This document shows positions 56,774 to 64,000 of a stretch of 64,000 nucleotides of DNA, piece after piece. Each line of letters begins with the position of its first letter. The first letter of the stretch is position 1. The position numbers and the translations under genes are program-made. The DNA comes from DATBLE01 sp963808815 (GTDB lineage: Bacteria; Actinomycetota; Thermoleophilia; Gaiellales; Gaiellaceae), in the NCBI GenBank assembly GCA_963808815.1, contig CAWEGI010000001.1, positions 1-64,000 on the forward strand, given 5' to 3'. The notes beneath the pieces were generated by a model, which worked only from the letters and a program-made list of their open reading frames with translations, was not told the origin of the DNA and searched no databases.

Positions 56774-57352
56774 TCAGGCGAACCGGATCGTCAGCGTCTC
56801 GCCGTCGAGCACGACCGAACCGCCGAGGCGCCGGATGTGGATCACCGCAACCGCAGCGCCGAGGTCGCGGAGGTCCTCGCCGAGCACGACCGGCGCCGAG
56901 GCAGGCGTGATCGGCGAGAGGCGCAGCTCGGTGCCGTCCGCGACGACCTCAACCTGCTCCAGGCCGCCGTGCCGGAGCGCGCACTGGGCGAGTGCCGAGA
57001 CCGACCGAGCGGCGTCCGCGTCGGTCTCGACCGAGGCCCCGTCCCCGGAGACGGCCACGCGCTCCGGCCCAAGCTTCGCCGCGACCGACTCGGCGAGCTC
57101 GCCCGTCGAGACCGGCAGCAGCTTCGGCTCGTAGCGGTCGCTCTCGATCCGCGCCGCGAGCGAGAGCTCGTCGACCAGCTCGGCGAGCTGCTGCGACGCC
57201 GCCTCGATCATCTCTGCATAGCCGCCGAGCTTCGGATCGAGCCCCTCGGCACGCACGATCGTACGGGCGAACCCGTACACGGTCGCCAACGGCGTGCGCA
57301 GGTCGTGGCAGGCCAGGCTGACGAGCTTCGGGAAGGTCTTTTCGTCGGTCAC
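56774..57352 (-). CDS. histidine-kinase-like protein with HisKA domain
   Basis: About 193 residues. The phospho-acceptor box is LACHDLRTPLATVYGF near residue 17, followed by the second dimerisation helix (ASQQLAELVDELSLAAR). The C-terminal half lacks convincing N and G boxes of an ATPase, so it may be degenerate or act as a phosphotransfer protein. GTG 57352 behind CAGGGAG is the start, leaving 26 bp to the divergent folE2. No response regulator gene is adjacent. Confidence 0.7.
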   Translation of the reverse strand: MTDEKTFPKLVSLACHDLRTPLATVYGFARTIVRAEGLDPKLGGYAEMIEAASQQLAELVDELSLAARIESDRYEPKLLPVSTGELAESVAAKLGPERVAVSGDGASVETDADAARSVSALAQCALRHGGLEQVEVVADGTELRLSPITPASAPVVLGEDLRDLGAAVAVIHIRRLGGSVVLDGETLTIRFA

Positions 57353-57378
57353 GTGCTCCCTGGTACGTTTGAGCATAG

Positions 57379-58356
57379 ATGGAGCGTTCGGACCAGCTGA
57401 TCGCAACCACCGACCTCCAGTCCGCGGAACCCGAGGTCCGCATCGGCCTTTCGCGCGCCGGCGTGCGCGGCGTGAGCAAGGCGATCCGGCTGCGCCGCGG
57501 CCCGCACGAGAAGCTCGTCTTCGCCGAGATCTCGTGCTCGGTCGACCTCGACCCGCAGCAGCGCGGGGTGCACATGTCGCGCTTTCCGGAGTTGTTCGAG
57601 CAGACGGTCGACCAGCTGGTCATGGACGAGGCGCTGCTGGTCGAGGAGCTGGCCGAGCACATCGCCGTCGCCGTCGCAGCCCGGCAGCACGCGCTGCGGG
57701 CGGAGGTCGAGGTGACCGCCCGTTACCCGCTCCAGCGCGAGACGCCCGTGACCCGGATGCGGACGCAGGAGATGGTCTCCCTGATCGGGATCGCCGCCGC
57801 GTCCGAGACGGGGACGCGCCGCGTGATCGGCGTCGAGGCGACCGGGATCAACGCGTGCCCGTGCGCGCAGGGTCTCGTGCGGGACCGGGCCTCCGAGCGC
57901 CTGATCGAGGCCGGGTTCGGCGAGGGCGACGTCGACCGCATCCTCGAGCTCGTCCCAATCGCGACACACAACCAGCGCGGCCGCGGGACGCTCTACGTCG
58001 GAACCAACCGGCCGGTGAACGCCGAGGACCTGGTCGAGATCGTCGAACGGTCGATGAGCTCGCCGATCTACGAGCTGCTGAAACGCCCCGACGAGCTGTT
58101 CGTCGTCGAGCACGCGCACCTCCAGCCGCGCTTCGTCGAGGACTCCGTGCGCGTCGCGCTGAAGGAGGCGCTCGAGACGTACGCCGAGCTCGCGGACGGC
58201 GATTTCCTGTGGTCGCGCCAGGTCAACCTGGAGACGATCCACACCCACGACGTGCTCGCCGAGCGCTACGGCACCGTCGGGGAGTTGCGCGCCGAGCTGA
58301 AACGCGGTGAGCGGCCGTCGAGGCACACCGAGCTCAGGGAGTGGCTGACGCGGTGA
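57379..58356 (+). CDS. folE2: GTP cyclohydrolase FolE2
   Basis: A 325-residue enzyme of the COG1469 / type IB class, which makes 7,8-dihydroneopterin triphosphate for folate with a flexible metal choice. Visible are the metal cysteine in GINACPCAQG, the GVHMSRFPE block and the RGRGTLYVGT region. Length is as expected. The next gene, clpS, overlaps its end. Confidence 0.92.
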   Translation: MERSDQLIATTDLQSAEPEVRIGLSRAGVRGVSKAIRLRRGPHEKLVFAEISCSVDLDPQQRGVHMSRFPELFEQTVDQLVMDEALLVEELAEHIAVAVAARQHALRAEVEVTARYPLQRETPVTRMRTQEMVSLIGIAAASETGTRRVIGVEATGINACPCAQGLVRDRASERLIEAGFGEGDVDRILELVPIATHNQRGRGTLYVGTNRPVNAEDLVEIVERSMSSPIYELLKRPDELFVVEHAHLQPRFVEDSVRVALKEALETYAELADGDFLWSRQVNLETIHTHDVLAERYGTVGELRAELKRGERPSRHTELREWLTR

Positions 58357-58634
58357 ACGAGACGAAGGAACGTCTCGACCGCGGCACCGGCACCGGGCTC
58401 GGGCCGCCGTGGCACGTGATCGTGCTGAACGACAACCACAACACGTTCGACGGCGTCGCAGCCGCGCTGGCAACCGTCCTGCCGAACATCTCGTTCGAGC
58501 AGGGCCTGGCCTACGCCAATCGCATCCACACGATGGGCGATGCGGTGGTCTGGTCGGGCCACCGCGAGGTGGCGGAGCACTACTGGAGCGGGCTCAAGCG
58601 GCGGGGCCTGACGATGGCCCCGCTCGAGAACTAG
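58341..58634 (+). CDS. clpS: ATP-dependent Clp protease adaptor ClpS
   Basis: A 97-residue adaptor that delivers N-degron substrates to ClpAP/ClpCP. Core: WHVIVLNDNHNTFDGVAAAL, the NDxHNT site that recognises the N-terminal residue, then the helix AYANRIHTMGDAVVWSGHREVAEHYW. GTG 58341 and GTG 58353 are both possible; the second overlaps the folE2 stop as GTGA. Convergent with and overlapping plsY by 41 bp. Confidence 0.9.
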   Translation: MADAVNETKERLDRGTGTGLGPPWHVIVLNDNHNTFDGVAAALATVLPNISFEQGLAYANRIHTMGDAVVWSGHREVAEHYWSGLKRRGLTMAPLEN

Positions 58635-59245
58635 GCGACTCCCGCCGGAACGACAGCCGGTGCTCGGTTCCGTTCAGGAGTCTGCGGATGTTCTCCCGGT
58701 GCAGGACGAAGATCGCGACGACGAGGACGACCGTGAACGCGACCACTTCCCACGGCCGCCCGGTCAGCACCTCGACCACCGGCATCAGCACGGCCACCGT
58801 CAGCGAGGCGAGCGACGAGTAGCGGGTGACCAGGGCGACGAGGAGCCAGACCACGGCGCCGATCGCGGCCGCCTTCGGGGCCAGCCCGAACAGGACACCG
58901 CCGCCCGTGGCGACCATCTTGCCGCCGCGCTGGAAGCGCATGAAGACCGGCCGGTAGTTGCCGAGCAGCGCTGCGCTGCCGGTGGCGACGGCCGCAGCTG
59001 CGCCCGAGACCTCCATCGCGACGTACGTCGGGGCAAAGCCCTTGGCCACGTCGATCGCCATCACCGCGACCAGCAACCGTCAGGCGGGCCGGGCCGCCTC
59101 CGAACGCCCGGGCGGCGTTCGTGGCCCCGATCGTCCCACTGCCGATCCTCCGGATGTCGACGCCCCGGAGCGCGCGGACGAGCCAGTATCCCGTCGGGAT
59201 GCTGCCGGCGAGGTAGCCCGCCGCGATCAGGAGTGCAAGCGTCAG
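58594..59245 (-). CDS. plsY: glycerol-3-phosphate acyltransferase PlsY (one frameshift)
   Basis: About 217 residues in the inner membrane. The first part reads LIAAGYLAGSIPTGYWLV and RRIGSGTIGATNAARAFGG, the PlsY signature region. After a break near 59080 it continues VMAIDVAKGFAPT, LLGNYRPVFMRFQRGGKMVATGGGVLFG. PlsY transfers acyl phosphate to glycerol 3-phosphate. No ATG or GTG lies between the sod stop and this sequence; CTG 59245, right after AGGGGA, is a guess. Confidence 0.82.
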
Positions 59246-59251
59246 CGTCCC

Positions 59252-59866
59252 CTAGTCACGCAGGGGAATACCGTACCTCGCGACCCAGTCGTTCACGACG
59301 CTCCAGTCGAGGTTGTTGAGGAACGCCTCGATGTAGGACGCGCGGTCGGTCTGGAAGTCGAGGAAGTAGGCGTGCTCGTACACGTCGAGCGCGACGAGCG
59401 GGGTCGCATTCCAGATCGGGAAGGTGTTCTGGGCGTCCCCGAGGTAGTTGAAGAGGCGTCCCTCGTCCCAGTCGTAGGCCGTCCACGCCCAGCCCCGGCC
59501 GCCCATCCCGGTGGCCGTCAGGTCTGCCCGCCAGGCGTCCGCAGAGCCGAAGTCGCGGCTGACGAGTCGAGCGAAGGCGCCGTCCGGCGCGCCGCCGTGC
59601 CCGCCGAGGTGCTCGAAGTAGATCTCGTGGTTCTTGATCCCGCCGATCGCGAAGGTCAGATCGACCTTCAAGGACCGCAGGTCGGAGTACACCTGGTTCG
59701 CGCTCGAGAGATCGACCTCGGCCAGCTTGCCGAGGATCTCGTTCCGCTTCGCGACGTATCCCTGGTAGAGCCGATAGTGGGCTTCGACGGTCTCGCGGGA
59801 GATCCCGTCGAGCTCGAGAAGGCCTGGCTTCAAGTCCCGCGCGACGATCTGCTCGTAGGTGCTCAT
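59252..59866 (-). CDS. Fe/Mn-family superoxide dismutase
   Basis: A 204-residue enzyme. The metal ligands are recognisable: His in VEAHYRLYQGY, His in IKNHEIYFEHLGG, and Asp/His in DVYEHAYFLDF. The usual KHH after the first ligand is replaced by LYQ, a feature of an atypical subgroup. ATG 59866 follows GGAAAGGAA. Detoxifies superoxide in the cytoplasm, which suits a strain with bd oxidase and NDH-2. Confidence 0.88.
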   Translation of the reverse strand: MSTYEQIVARDLKPGLLELDGISRETVEAHYRLYQGYVAKRNEILGKLAEVDLSSANQVYSDLRSLKVDLTFAIGGIKNHEIYFEHLGGHGGAPDGAFARLVSRDFGSADAWRADLTATGMGGRGWAWTAYDWDEGRLFNYLGDAQNTFPIWNATPLVALDVYEHAYFLDFQTDRASYIEAFLNNLDWSVVNDWVARYGIPLRD

Positions 59867-60008
59867 CGGTTCCTTTCCGGTTCGACGCGAACGCGCGGCC
59901 AGCATAGTCGCTCGTCAAACCGAGCGAGTACGAAAACGCGTAGAAGAACGGATGGGTTACTCCGATGCAGTCGCTTTCCGCTTGCCGTCTCGCGCCGGAG
60001 GCGCGACG

Positions 60009-60569
60009 ATGCCGCGAGTGTCCGCGATTCAGCCAACCGACGAGGAGCTGCTCGCGCGCGTCGCGGACGGCGACCGCGACGCGTTCGGCGACCTCTACCA
60101 GCGCTATGCGCGCGCCGTGCTCGGCCTCGCGATCCGACGCCTCGGGGACCGTGGCCGCGCCGAGGACGCCGTCCAGGAGGCATTCGCGTCGGTGTGGCGG
60201 GCGGCGCGGAGCTACAAGCGTGACCGCGGCCCGGTCGCGCCGTGGCTCTACGCCGTCGCCCGGAACGCCATCGCCGACCGCGGGCGCGCCCGAACCGAGC
60301 CGCCGGCCGAGCCGATCGACTCGCCGTCCGACGAGCCCGGTCCACCCGAGCAGGCCGAACAGTCCTGGGTCGCCTACCGCGTCCACCGGGCGATGGAGGA
60401 GCTCCCGGAGACGGAGCGAACCGTCCTCGAGCTCGCGTACTGGAGCGGGCTGTCGCAGAGCGAGATCTCCGACTACCTGGCCATCCCGCTCGGTACCGTG
60501 AAGACGCGCACACGGAGCGGCCTGCGGCGGCTCTCGGGGGCGCTGGAGGAGGAGCTGGGTGAGTCCTAG
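60009..60569 (+). CDS. ECF RNA polymerase sigma factor
   Basis: A 186-residue sigma factor with region 2 (DAFGDLYQRYARAVLGLAIRRLGDRGRAEDAVQEAFASVW) and region 4 (LPETERTVLELAYWSGLSQSEISDYLAIPLGTVKTRTRSGLRRL). ATG 60009 follows GGAGGCG. It is followed by, and overlaps, an anti-sigma gene by 11 bp, the usual pairing. It resembles the SigK/SigL-type group. Confidence 0.88.
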   Translation: MPRVSAIQPTDEELLARVADGDRDAFGDLYQRYARAVLGLAIRRLGDRGRAEDAVQEAFASVWRAARSYKRDRGPVAPWLYAVARNAIADRGRARTEPPAEPIDSPSDEPGPPEQAEQSWVAYRVHRAMEELPETERTVLELAYWSGLSQSEISDYLAIPLGTVKTRTRSGLRRLSGALEEELGES

Positions 60570-61170
60570 AGCACCGGATTTCTTCGACCTCGTCGGCGAC
60601 GAGGGCACGCCCGAGGAGCTGGCGCAGCTCCGCCGGGCTCACGACATGCTGCTCGCGGCGGGTCCTCCGCCCGAGCTCTCGCCGCGTCTCGCCGAGGCGC
60701 CGGCGGCCGCTCACAGTAGAGGGCGCTCGACGTGGGGCCGCCGAAAGGGCACGGCGTTCCTGCTCGCAGGCGCCGTCGCCGCTGCGGCCTTCGGGATCGG
60801 CTACCTCGTCGCCGACCGTGGCTCGAGCGGCTTCCAGGCGAGAGGCACGCCGATCGAGATGCACCCGCCGGCGTCGGCCGGCCCGAGCACCGCCCGCGCG
60901 TCGATCCTGATCGGCGACCGCGACGAGGTCGGCAACTGGCCGCTGCTCGTCAGGGCCAGTGGGCTGAAGCCGCTGCCGAAGGGCCAGTGGTACGAGCTCT
61001 ACCTGACCCGCAAGGGCAAGATCCTCGCGTGGTGCGGCGCCTTCAACGTGAAGGACGCCGGCCGGACGACCGTGCACTTCTCGGTGCCGTACAAGCTGAA
61101 GGGCTTCGACGGCTGGGTGGTCACGAACAGCAAACGGCATGCGAAGCCGCCGGTGCTGCTGACGACCTGA
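60559..61170 (+). CDS. RskA-like membrane anti-sigma factor
   Basis: A 203-residue protein with a short cytoplasmic N-terminus (DFFDLVGDEGTPEELAQLRRA), a single membrane helix at about residues 66-85 (AFLLAGAVAAAAFGIGYLV) and an extracytoplasmic domain with WPLLVRASGLKPLPKGQWYELYL, like the RskA/anti-sigma-K domain. It should hold the adjacent ECF sigma factor inactive until a surface signal arrives. GTG 60559 lies inside the sigma gene end. Confidence 0.82.
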   Translation: MSPRAPDFFDLVGDEGTPEELAQLRRAHDMLLAAGPPPELSPRLAEAPAAAHSRGRSTWGRRKGTAFLLAGAVAAAAFGIGYLVADRGSSGFQARGTPIEMHPPASAGPSTARASILIGDRDEVGNWPLLVRASGLKPLPKGQWYELYLTRKGKILAWCGAFNVKDAGRTTVHFSVPYKLKGFDGWVVTNSKRHAKPPVLLTT

Positions 61171-61179
61171 CGGCGCCGG

Positions 61180-61887
61180 CTAGGGGGCGGTGCGGTCGTT
61201 CGCCACGAACGCCGCGTGCGTGACCGGCATGTGCTCGGCGAAGAACTGTTCGACCGCCTCCGCGTAGCGGCGGATCTCGCGCTGCGCGGTCTCGGCTGCG
61301 CGGAGCGAGACGAAGTTCATCAGCGAGCGAGCGTTGATCGTCCAGTAGAACTCGGTGTAGGCGCCGACCGGCATCACGCAGCGGGCGAGCTCGCGGGCGA
61401 CGCCGAGCTCGACCAGCCGCTCGTAGGTCTCGAAGGCGGCGTCGTAGACCGCCCGCAATTCCTCCCGGGTCCGTTCGGCGACCTCGGGCTCGACCGGCTC
61501 GAAGGTGTATGCGCCGGGCTTGCCGACCTGGCTACGGACGTCCTCCGGCTCGGGCATGTAGAAGTCGTCGGTCGCCTTCGCATAGCGCATGCTGAACTCG
61601 TTGAAGGAGCCGACCCGGTGTCGCATCCATTCGCGCGCGACGAAGATCGGGCAGCGGATGTGGAAGCGGAACGAGTTGTGCTCGAAGGGGGTCCCGTGGC
61701 GATCGCGCATGAGGAAGCGGATCAGCCCCTCGTCGGACTCTTCCAGCTCGTCCTTGCGGCGCGCGAACGACACCCGCGCGCCGTTCACCACCGACAGGTC
61801 GCTCGCCATCACGCCGTCCAGGCGCACGAACCCGTGGTCGAGGACGCGGATCGTGTTCTCGGGTATCACGTCGGTCGTGACCGCCAC
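61180..61887 (-). CDS. thyX: flavin-dependent thymidylate synthase
   Basis: A 235-residue enzyme with the ThyX motif RHRVGSFNEFSMRY (RHRxxSxxExSxR). It makes dTMP using FAD and NADPH with methylene-tetrahydrofolate. It is convergent with the anti-sigma gene. Intact and of normal length. Confidence 0.93.
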   Translation of the reverse strand: MAVTTDVIPENTIRVLDHGFVRLDGVMASDLSVVNGARVSFARRKDELEESDEGLIRFLMRDRHGTPFEHNSFRFHIRCPIFVAREWMRHRVGSFNEFSMRYAKATDDFYMPEPEDVRSQVGKPGAYTFEPVEPEVAERTREELRAVYDAAFETYERLVELGVARELARCVMPVGAYTEFYWTINARSLMNFVSLRAAETAQREIRRYAEAVEQFFAEHMPVTHAAFVANDRTAP

Positions 61888-61940
61888 CGGACGCCCGAGT
61901 CTAGCGGCGGGACAGGTCGGCGCCGTTATCGTCCGCGGCG

Positions 61941-62400
61941 ATGGCCTGGCTGTCCGGCGACTTCGTGCATCCCGAGCGAATAGAGCTCCCGAGCGGTCAT
62001 CATCTGCGCCCGATCCGGGCGGCCGACGTCGACATCGACTACCCGGCCGTGATGGGCTCGCGCGTCCGGCTGTGGGAGAAGTACGGAGAGGCGTGGGGCT
62101 GGCCGCCGGCGGACATGACCTTCGAGGACGACCGGGAGGATCTCGCGCGCCACGAGCGCGAGATCGCCGCCCACGAGACCTTCAACTACGCGGTCCTGGA
62201 CGAGGACGAGACCGAGCTGCTCGGTTGCGTGTACATCGATCCGGCCGAGCGCGAGTCACCAGCCGGGACGGACGCGGTCGTGTCCTGGTGGGTGGTCGAC
62301 GACCAGGTCGACGGCGAGCTCGAGCGGGCGCTCGATCGGTTCGTCCCGCGAGTGGCTCGCCGACACGTGGGGGTTCCGCTCCGTGCACTTCTCGCCGTGA
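61941..62400 (+). CDS. GNAT-like acetyltransferase (3' frameshift)
   Basis: About 152 residues: SGHHLRPIRAADVDIDYPAV, TFNYAVLDEDETELLGCVYIDP, VSWWVVDDQ. These correspond to strands of a GNAT fold without a clear acetyl-CoA P-loop. As written, the frame runs into the next gene; one base near 62352 restores the natural end EWLADTWGFRSVHFSP and a TGA at 62398-62400. The apparent fusion to DUF72 is thus artificial. Confidence 0.7.
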
Positions 62401-63038
62401 CAGGCGCCCTGTATCTCGGAACGTCGGGCTTCTCCTATCCGACCTGGAAGCCCGGCTTCTACCCCTCCGGGACGCCGCAGCGCGAGTTTCTCCGCTCGTA
62501 TGCCGAGCGCTTCAACTCGGTCGAGCTGAACACGACCGGCTACCGGTTGCCCGCGGAGGAGCAGTTCCGGCGCTGGGCCGAGGACACGCCGGAAGACTTC
62601 CGCTTCGCAGTCAAGATGCCGCACCCGAACCGGCTGGGAGCCTTCACCGACCGCGTCCACGCCCTCGGCGGCAAGCTCGGCCCGGTGCGGATCGTCGTCC
62701 AGCAGGCCCGCGACGATGCGTTTCTGGCGCGTCTGCTCGACTCGCTCGACCCGGCGCTCCGCTGGGCGTTCGACTTTCGCCACGAGTCATGGGCGGGGGC
62801 GGAGACGGGCAGGGCGGCGGTCGTCGACGCCCTCGAAGGCGCCGCGCCGTTCCGGTACCTGCGCCTGCGGGAACCGCCGTACGACGAGGCCGACCTGCGC
62901 GGTTGGGCGGCCCGGCTCCGCCCCCTGCTCGCCGACGGGATCGAGGTGTACGCGTACTTCAAGCACGAGGACGAGCCGACCGCGCCCGGTTACGCCCTGC
63001 GGCTGCTGGAGCTCCTCGCCGCCAACAACGCCGATTGA
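62397..63038 (+). CDS. DUF72 protein
   Basis: About 213 residues, TIM-barrel-like DUF72 family: LYLGTSGFSYPTWKPGFYP, FNSVELNTTGYRLPAEEQF, FAVKMPHPNRL, AFDFRHESW and VYAYFKHEDE. These are the standard DUF72 blocks; function is uncertain. GTG 62397 overlaps the GNAT stop as GTGA. Confidence 0.85.
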   Translation: MTGALYLGTSGFSYPTWKPGFYPSGTPQREFLRSYAERFNSVELNTTGYRLPAEEQFRRWAEDTPEDFRFAVKMPHPNRLGAFTDRVHALGGKLGPVRIVVQQARDDAFLARLLDSLDPALRWAFDFRHESWAGAETGRAAVVDALEGAAPFRYLRLREPPYDEADLRGWAARLRPLLADGIEVYAYFKHEDEPTAPGYALRLLELLAANNAD

Positions 63039-63055
63039 TCCGCGTCATAGTGGGC

Positions 63056-63778
63056 ATGCGCAGGCTCCTCGCGACGATCGCTCTTGCATGCTCCGTGGCG
63101 GCGACGGGCGCCACGTCGGCGCACGCCTACCCGGGCTGCCCCGGCGCCCGCGGGCCGGATCTCAGCCTGCGCGCGGCCGACAACACGAGGATCGTCGCGC
63201 ACCGCTGGGGCACCGGGGCGACGGCGGTCGTGCTCGTCCACCAGTCCGGCGCCGATCTCTGTCAGTGGGCCCCCTACGCGACACGCCTCGCGAGCCTCGG
63301 CTACCGGGCGTTCGCACTCGACCTGCGCGGCGCCGGGCGCTCGCAGTACCGGCCGCTCCCGGCCGGCCTGCGCTTCGCGGCGGACATCGCCGCGACCGTC
63401 AAGGAGGCCAGGCGCGAGGGCGCGAAGAGGGTCTTCGTCGTCGGCGCGTCCCTCGGGGGAAACGCGGCGATCGTCGCGGCCGCGAACATCCGACCGCTGA
63501 TCAGCGGGGTGATCAGCCTCTCGTCCCCCGCCAGTTTTCGGCTCGACGCGGTTGCCGCCGCGAAGCACCTGCAGGTGCCCGTGCTCTATGCCGCGGCCGA
63601 GGTGGACGAGGGCGGCATCTATGCCACAGACGCGAAGACGATGTTCGATGCCACACCGGTGACGGACAAGTCGGTCGCAGTCGTGCCCGGCGGAAAGCAC
63701 GGCGTCGCGCTCGTGGCCGGGCCGGGTCGGGTGCGCAGCCTCGTGGAGAGCTTCCTGCGCAGCCACTCCGCGAGCTGA
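63056..63778 (+). CDS. secreted alpha/beta hydrolase
   Basis: A 240-residue protein with a signal peptide (MRRLLATIALACSVAATGATSAHA). The core is VVLVHQSGADLCQWAPYATRLASLGYRAFALDLRG, with nucleophile VGASLGGNA and histidine in GGKHGVAL. The substrate is unknown. ATG 63056 is the real start; a much longer in-frame reading upstream crosses other genes. Confidence 0.82.
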   Translation: MRRLLATIALACSVAATGATSAHAYPGCPGARGPDLSLRAADNTRIVAHRWGTGATAVVLVHQSGADLCQWAPYATRLASLGYRAFALDLRGAGRSQYRPLPAGLRFAADIAATVKEARREGAKRVFVVGASLGGNAAIVAAANIRPLISGVISLSSPASFRLDAVAAAKHLQVPVLYAAAEVDEGGIYATDAKTMFDATPVTDKSVAVVPGGKHGVALVAGPGRVRSLVESFLRSHSAS

Positions 63779-63783
63779 CGGCC

Positions 63784-64000
63784 CTAGGGCCCCATCCCGT
63801 CACCGGTGCCCATGTGCATGTCGCCGGTCGCCGCAGGCACGGCGGGCATGGGCTTCATGTGCATCATCCGGTCGCGGGCACGCCGGGCCGCCGCCCGAGT
63901 CCGGCGCGACGAGACCAGGCACGCTGCCCGGTGAGGCAGCGATCCAGACGCCTGCAGCGACGAACCCCACCGCGAACAGCCGCGTCGTCGCTTCGCCGCC
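63784..64000 (-). CDS. membrane protein C-terminus, DUF2182-like (partial, frameshifted)
   Basis: The gene runs off the right edge. The edge frame shows a helix (FAVGFVAAGVWIAASPGSVPGL) and then shifts near 63890. The other frame ends DRMMHMKPMPA, MHMGTGDGMGP, a Met/His-rich tail that could bind copper or another soft metal. The helix resembles the end of DUF2182 predicted metal-binding membrane proteins. Most of the gene is outside the window. Confidence 0.5.
   Translation of the reverse strand, partial: AAKRRRGCSRWGSSLQASGSLPHRAACLVSSRRTRAAARRARDRMMHMKPMPAVPAATGDMHMGTGDGMGP

Noticed and set aside
61941..63038. GNAT-DUF72 fusion protein
   Set aside because: A one-base correction near 62352 gives the GNAT a natural end and a GTGA junction to DUF72.
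61589..63778. A 729-codon rightward frame crossing thyX, GNAT and DUF72 into the hydrolase
   Set aside because: Only the last 240 codons (from 63056) have a start, a signal peptide and hydrolase motifs. The rest is a shadow in high-GC DNA.

Overview
The window is high-GC DNA with strong Shine-Dalgarno sites and many GTG starts. The gene families (RsbW/STAS regulators, DUF6458, DUF1206, DUF2252, DUF389, ThyX, FolE2, a RskA-like anti-sigma factor) point to an actinobacterium, most likely of class Thermoleophilia (Gaiellales or Solirubrobacterales). This placement is an inference from family content, not a phylogeny. I recognised no rRNA, tRNA or CRISPR array.

Region 1 (1-8.6 kb) is a lower-GC accessory or stress-type region of small genes. 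It holds three paralogues of a CxCx4C protein (one frameshifted), an RsbW-like kinase, small membrane peptides, a PRC-barrel protein, a four-PASTA membrane protein without a kinase, and a divergent STAS / winged-helix cassette. Region 2 (8.9-13.1 kb) is an envelope-lipid cluster: two PAP2 phosphatases, a two-HKD phospholipase D and a DUF1206 protein. Region 3 (13.1-17.5 kb) is a scar zone. It contains a decayed diacylglycerol kinase, a TetR gene behind two palindromic operators, an integrase C-terminal remnant, and a second, about 98% identical copy of the STAS / winged-helix cassette.

Region 4 (17.6-25.6 kb) carries transporters and membrane proteins: MFS, SulP, DUF3533-like, DMT and DUF389. 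Region 5 (25.6-33 kb) is a leftward operon of a GMC oxidoreductase followed by cydA-cydB-cydD-cydC, encoding cytochrome bd oxidase and its assembly exporter. Region 6 (33-43.2 kb) is carbohydrate and redox metabolism: a GH15 glucoamylase coupled to zwf, then rightward NDH-2, aldose epimerase, a GAP-type membrane protein, MFS, an SCP2 protein and a glycogen-debranching-type enzyme.

Region 7 (43.4-52.6 kb) has a subtilase with an 18-copy W-rich pentapeptide tail, a GGDEF/EAL protein, two secreted beta-barrel-like proteins, and an ArsR-type repressor divergent from an MFS exporter with a clear operator between them. Region 8 (52.6-64 kb) is housekeeping: rsgA, an asparaginase-kelch-SGNH operon, a DNA glycosylase, folE2, clpS, plsY, superoxide dismutase, an ECF sigma / anti-sigma pair, thyX, a GNAT-DUF72 pair and hydrolases.

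A theme across the window is the large number of single-base frameshifts inside otherwise well-conserved genes, about 30 by eye, while long neighbours are intact. I read most of these as uncorrected sequence errors. Frameshifted genes are therefore given as whole loci with the approximate break positions.
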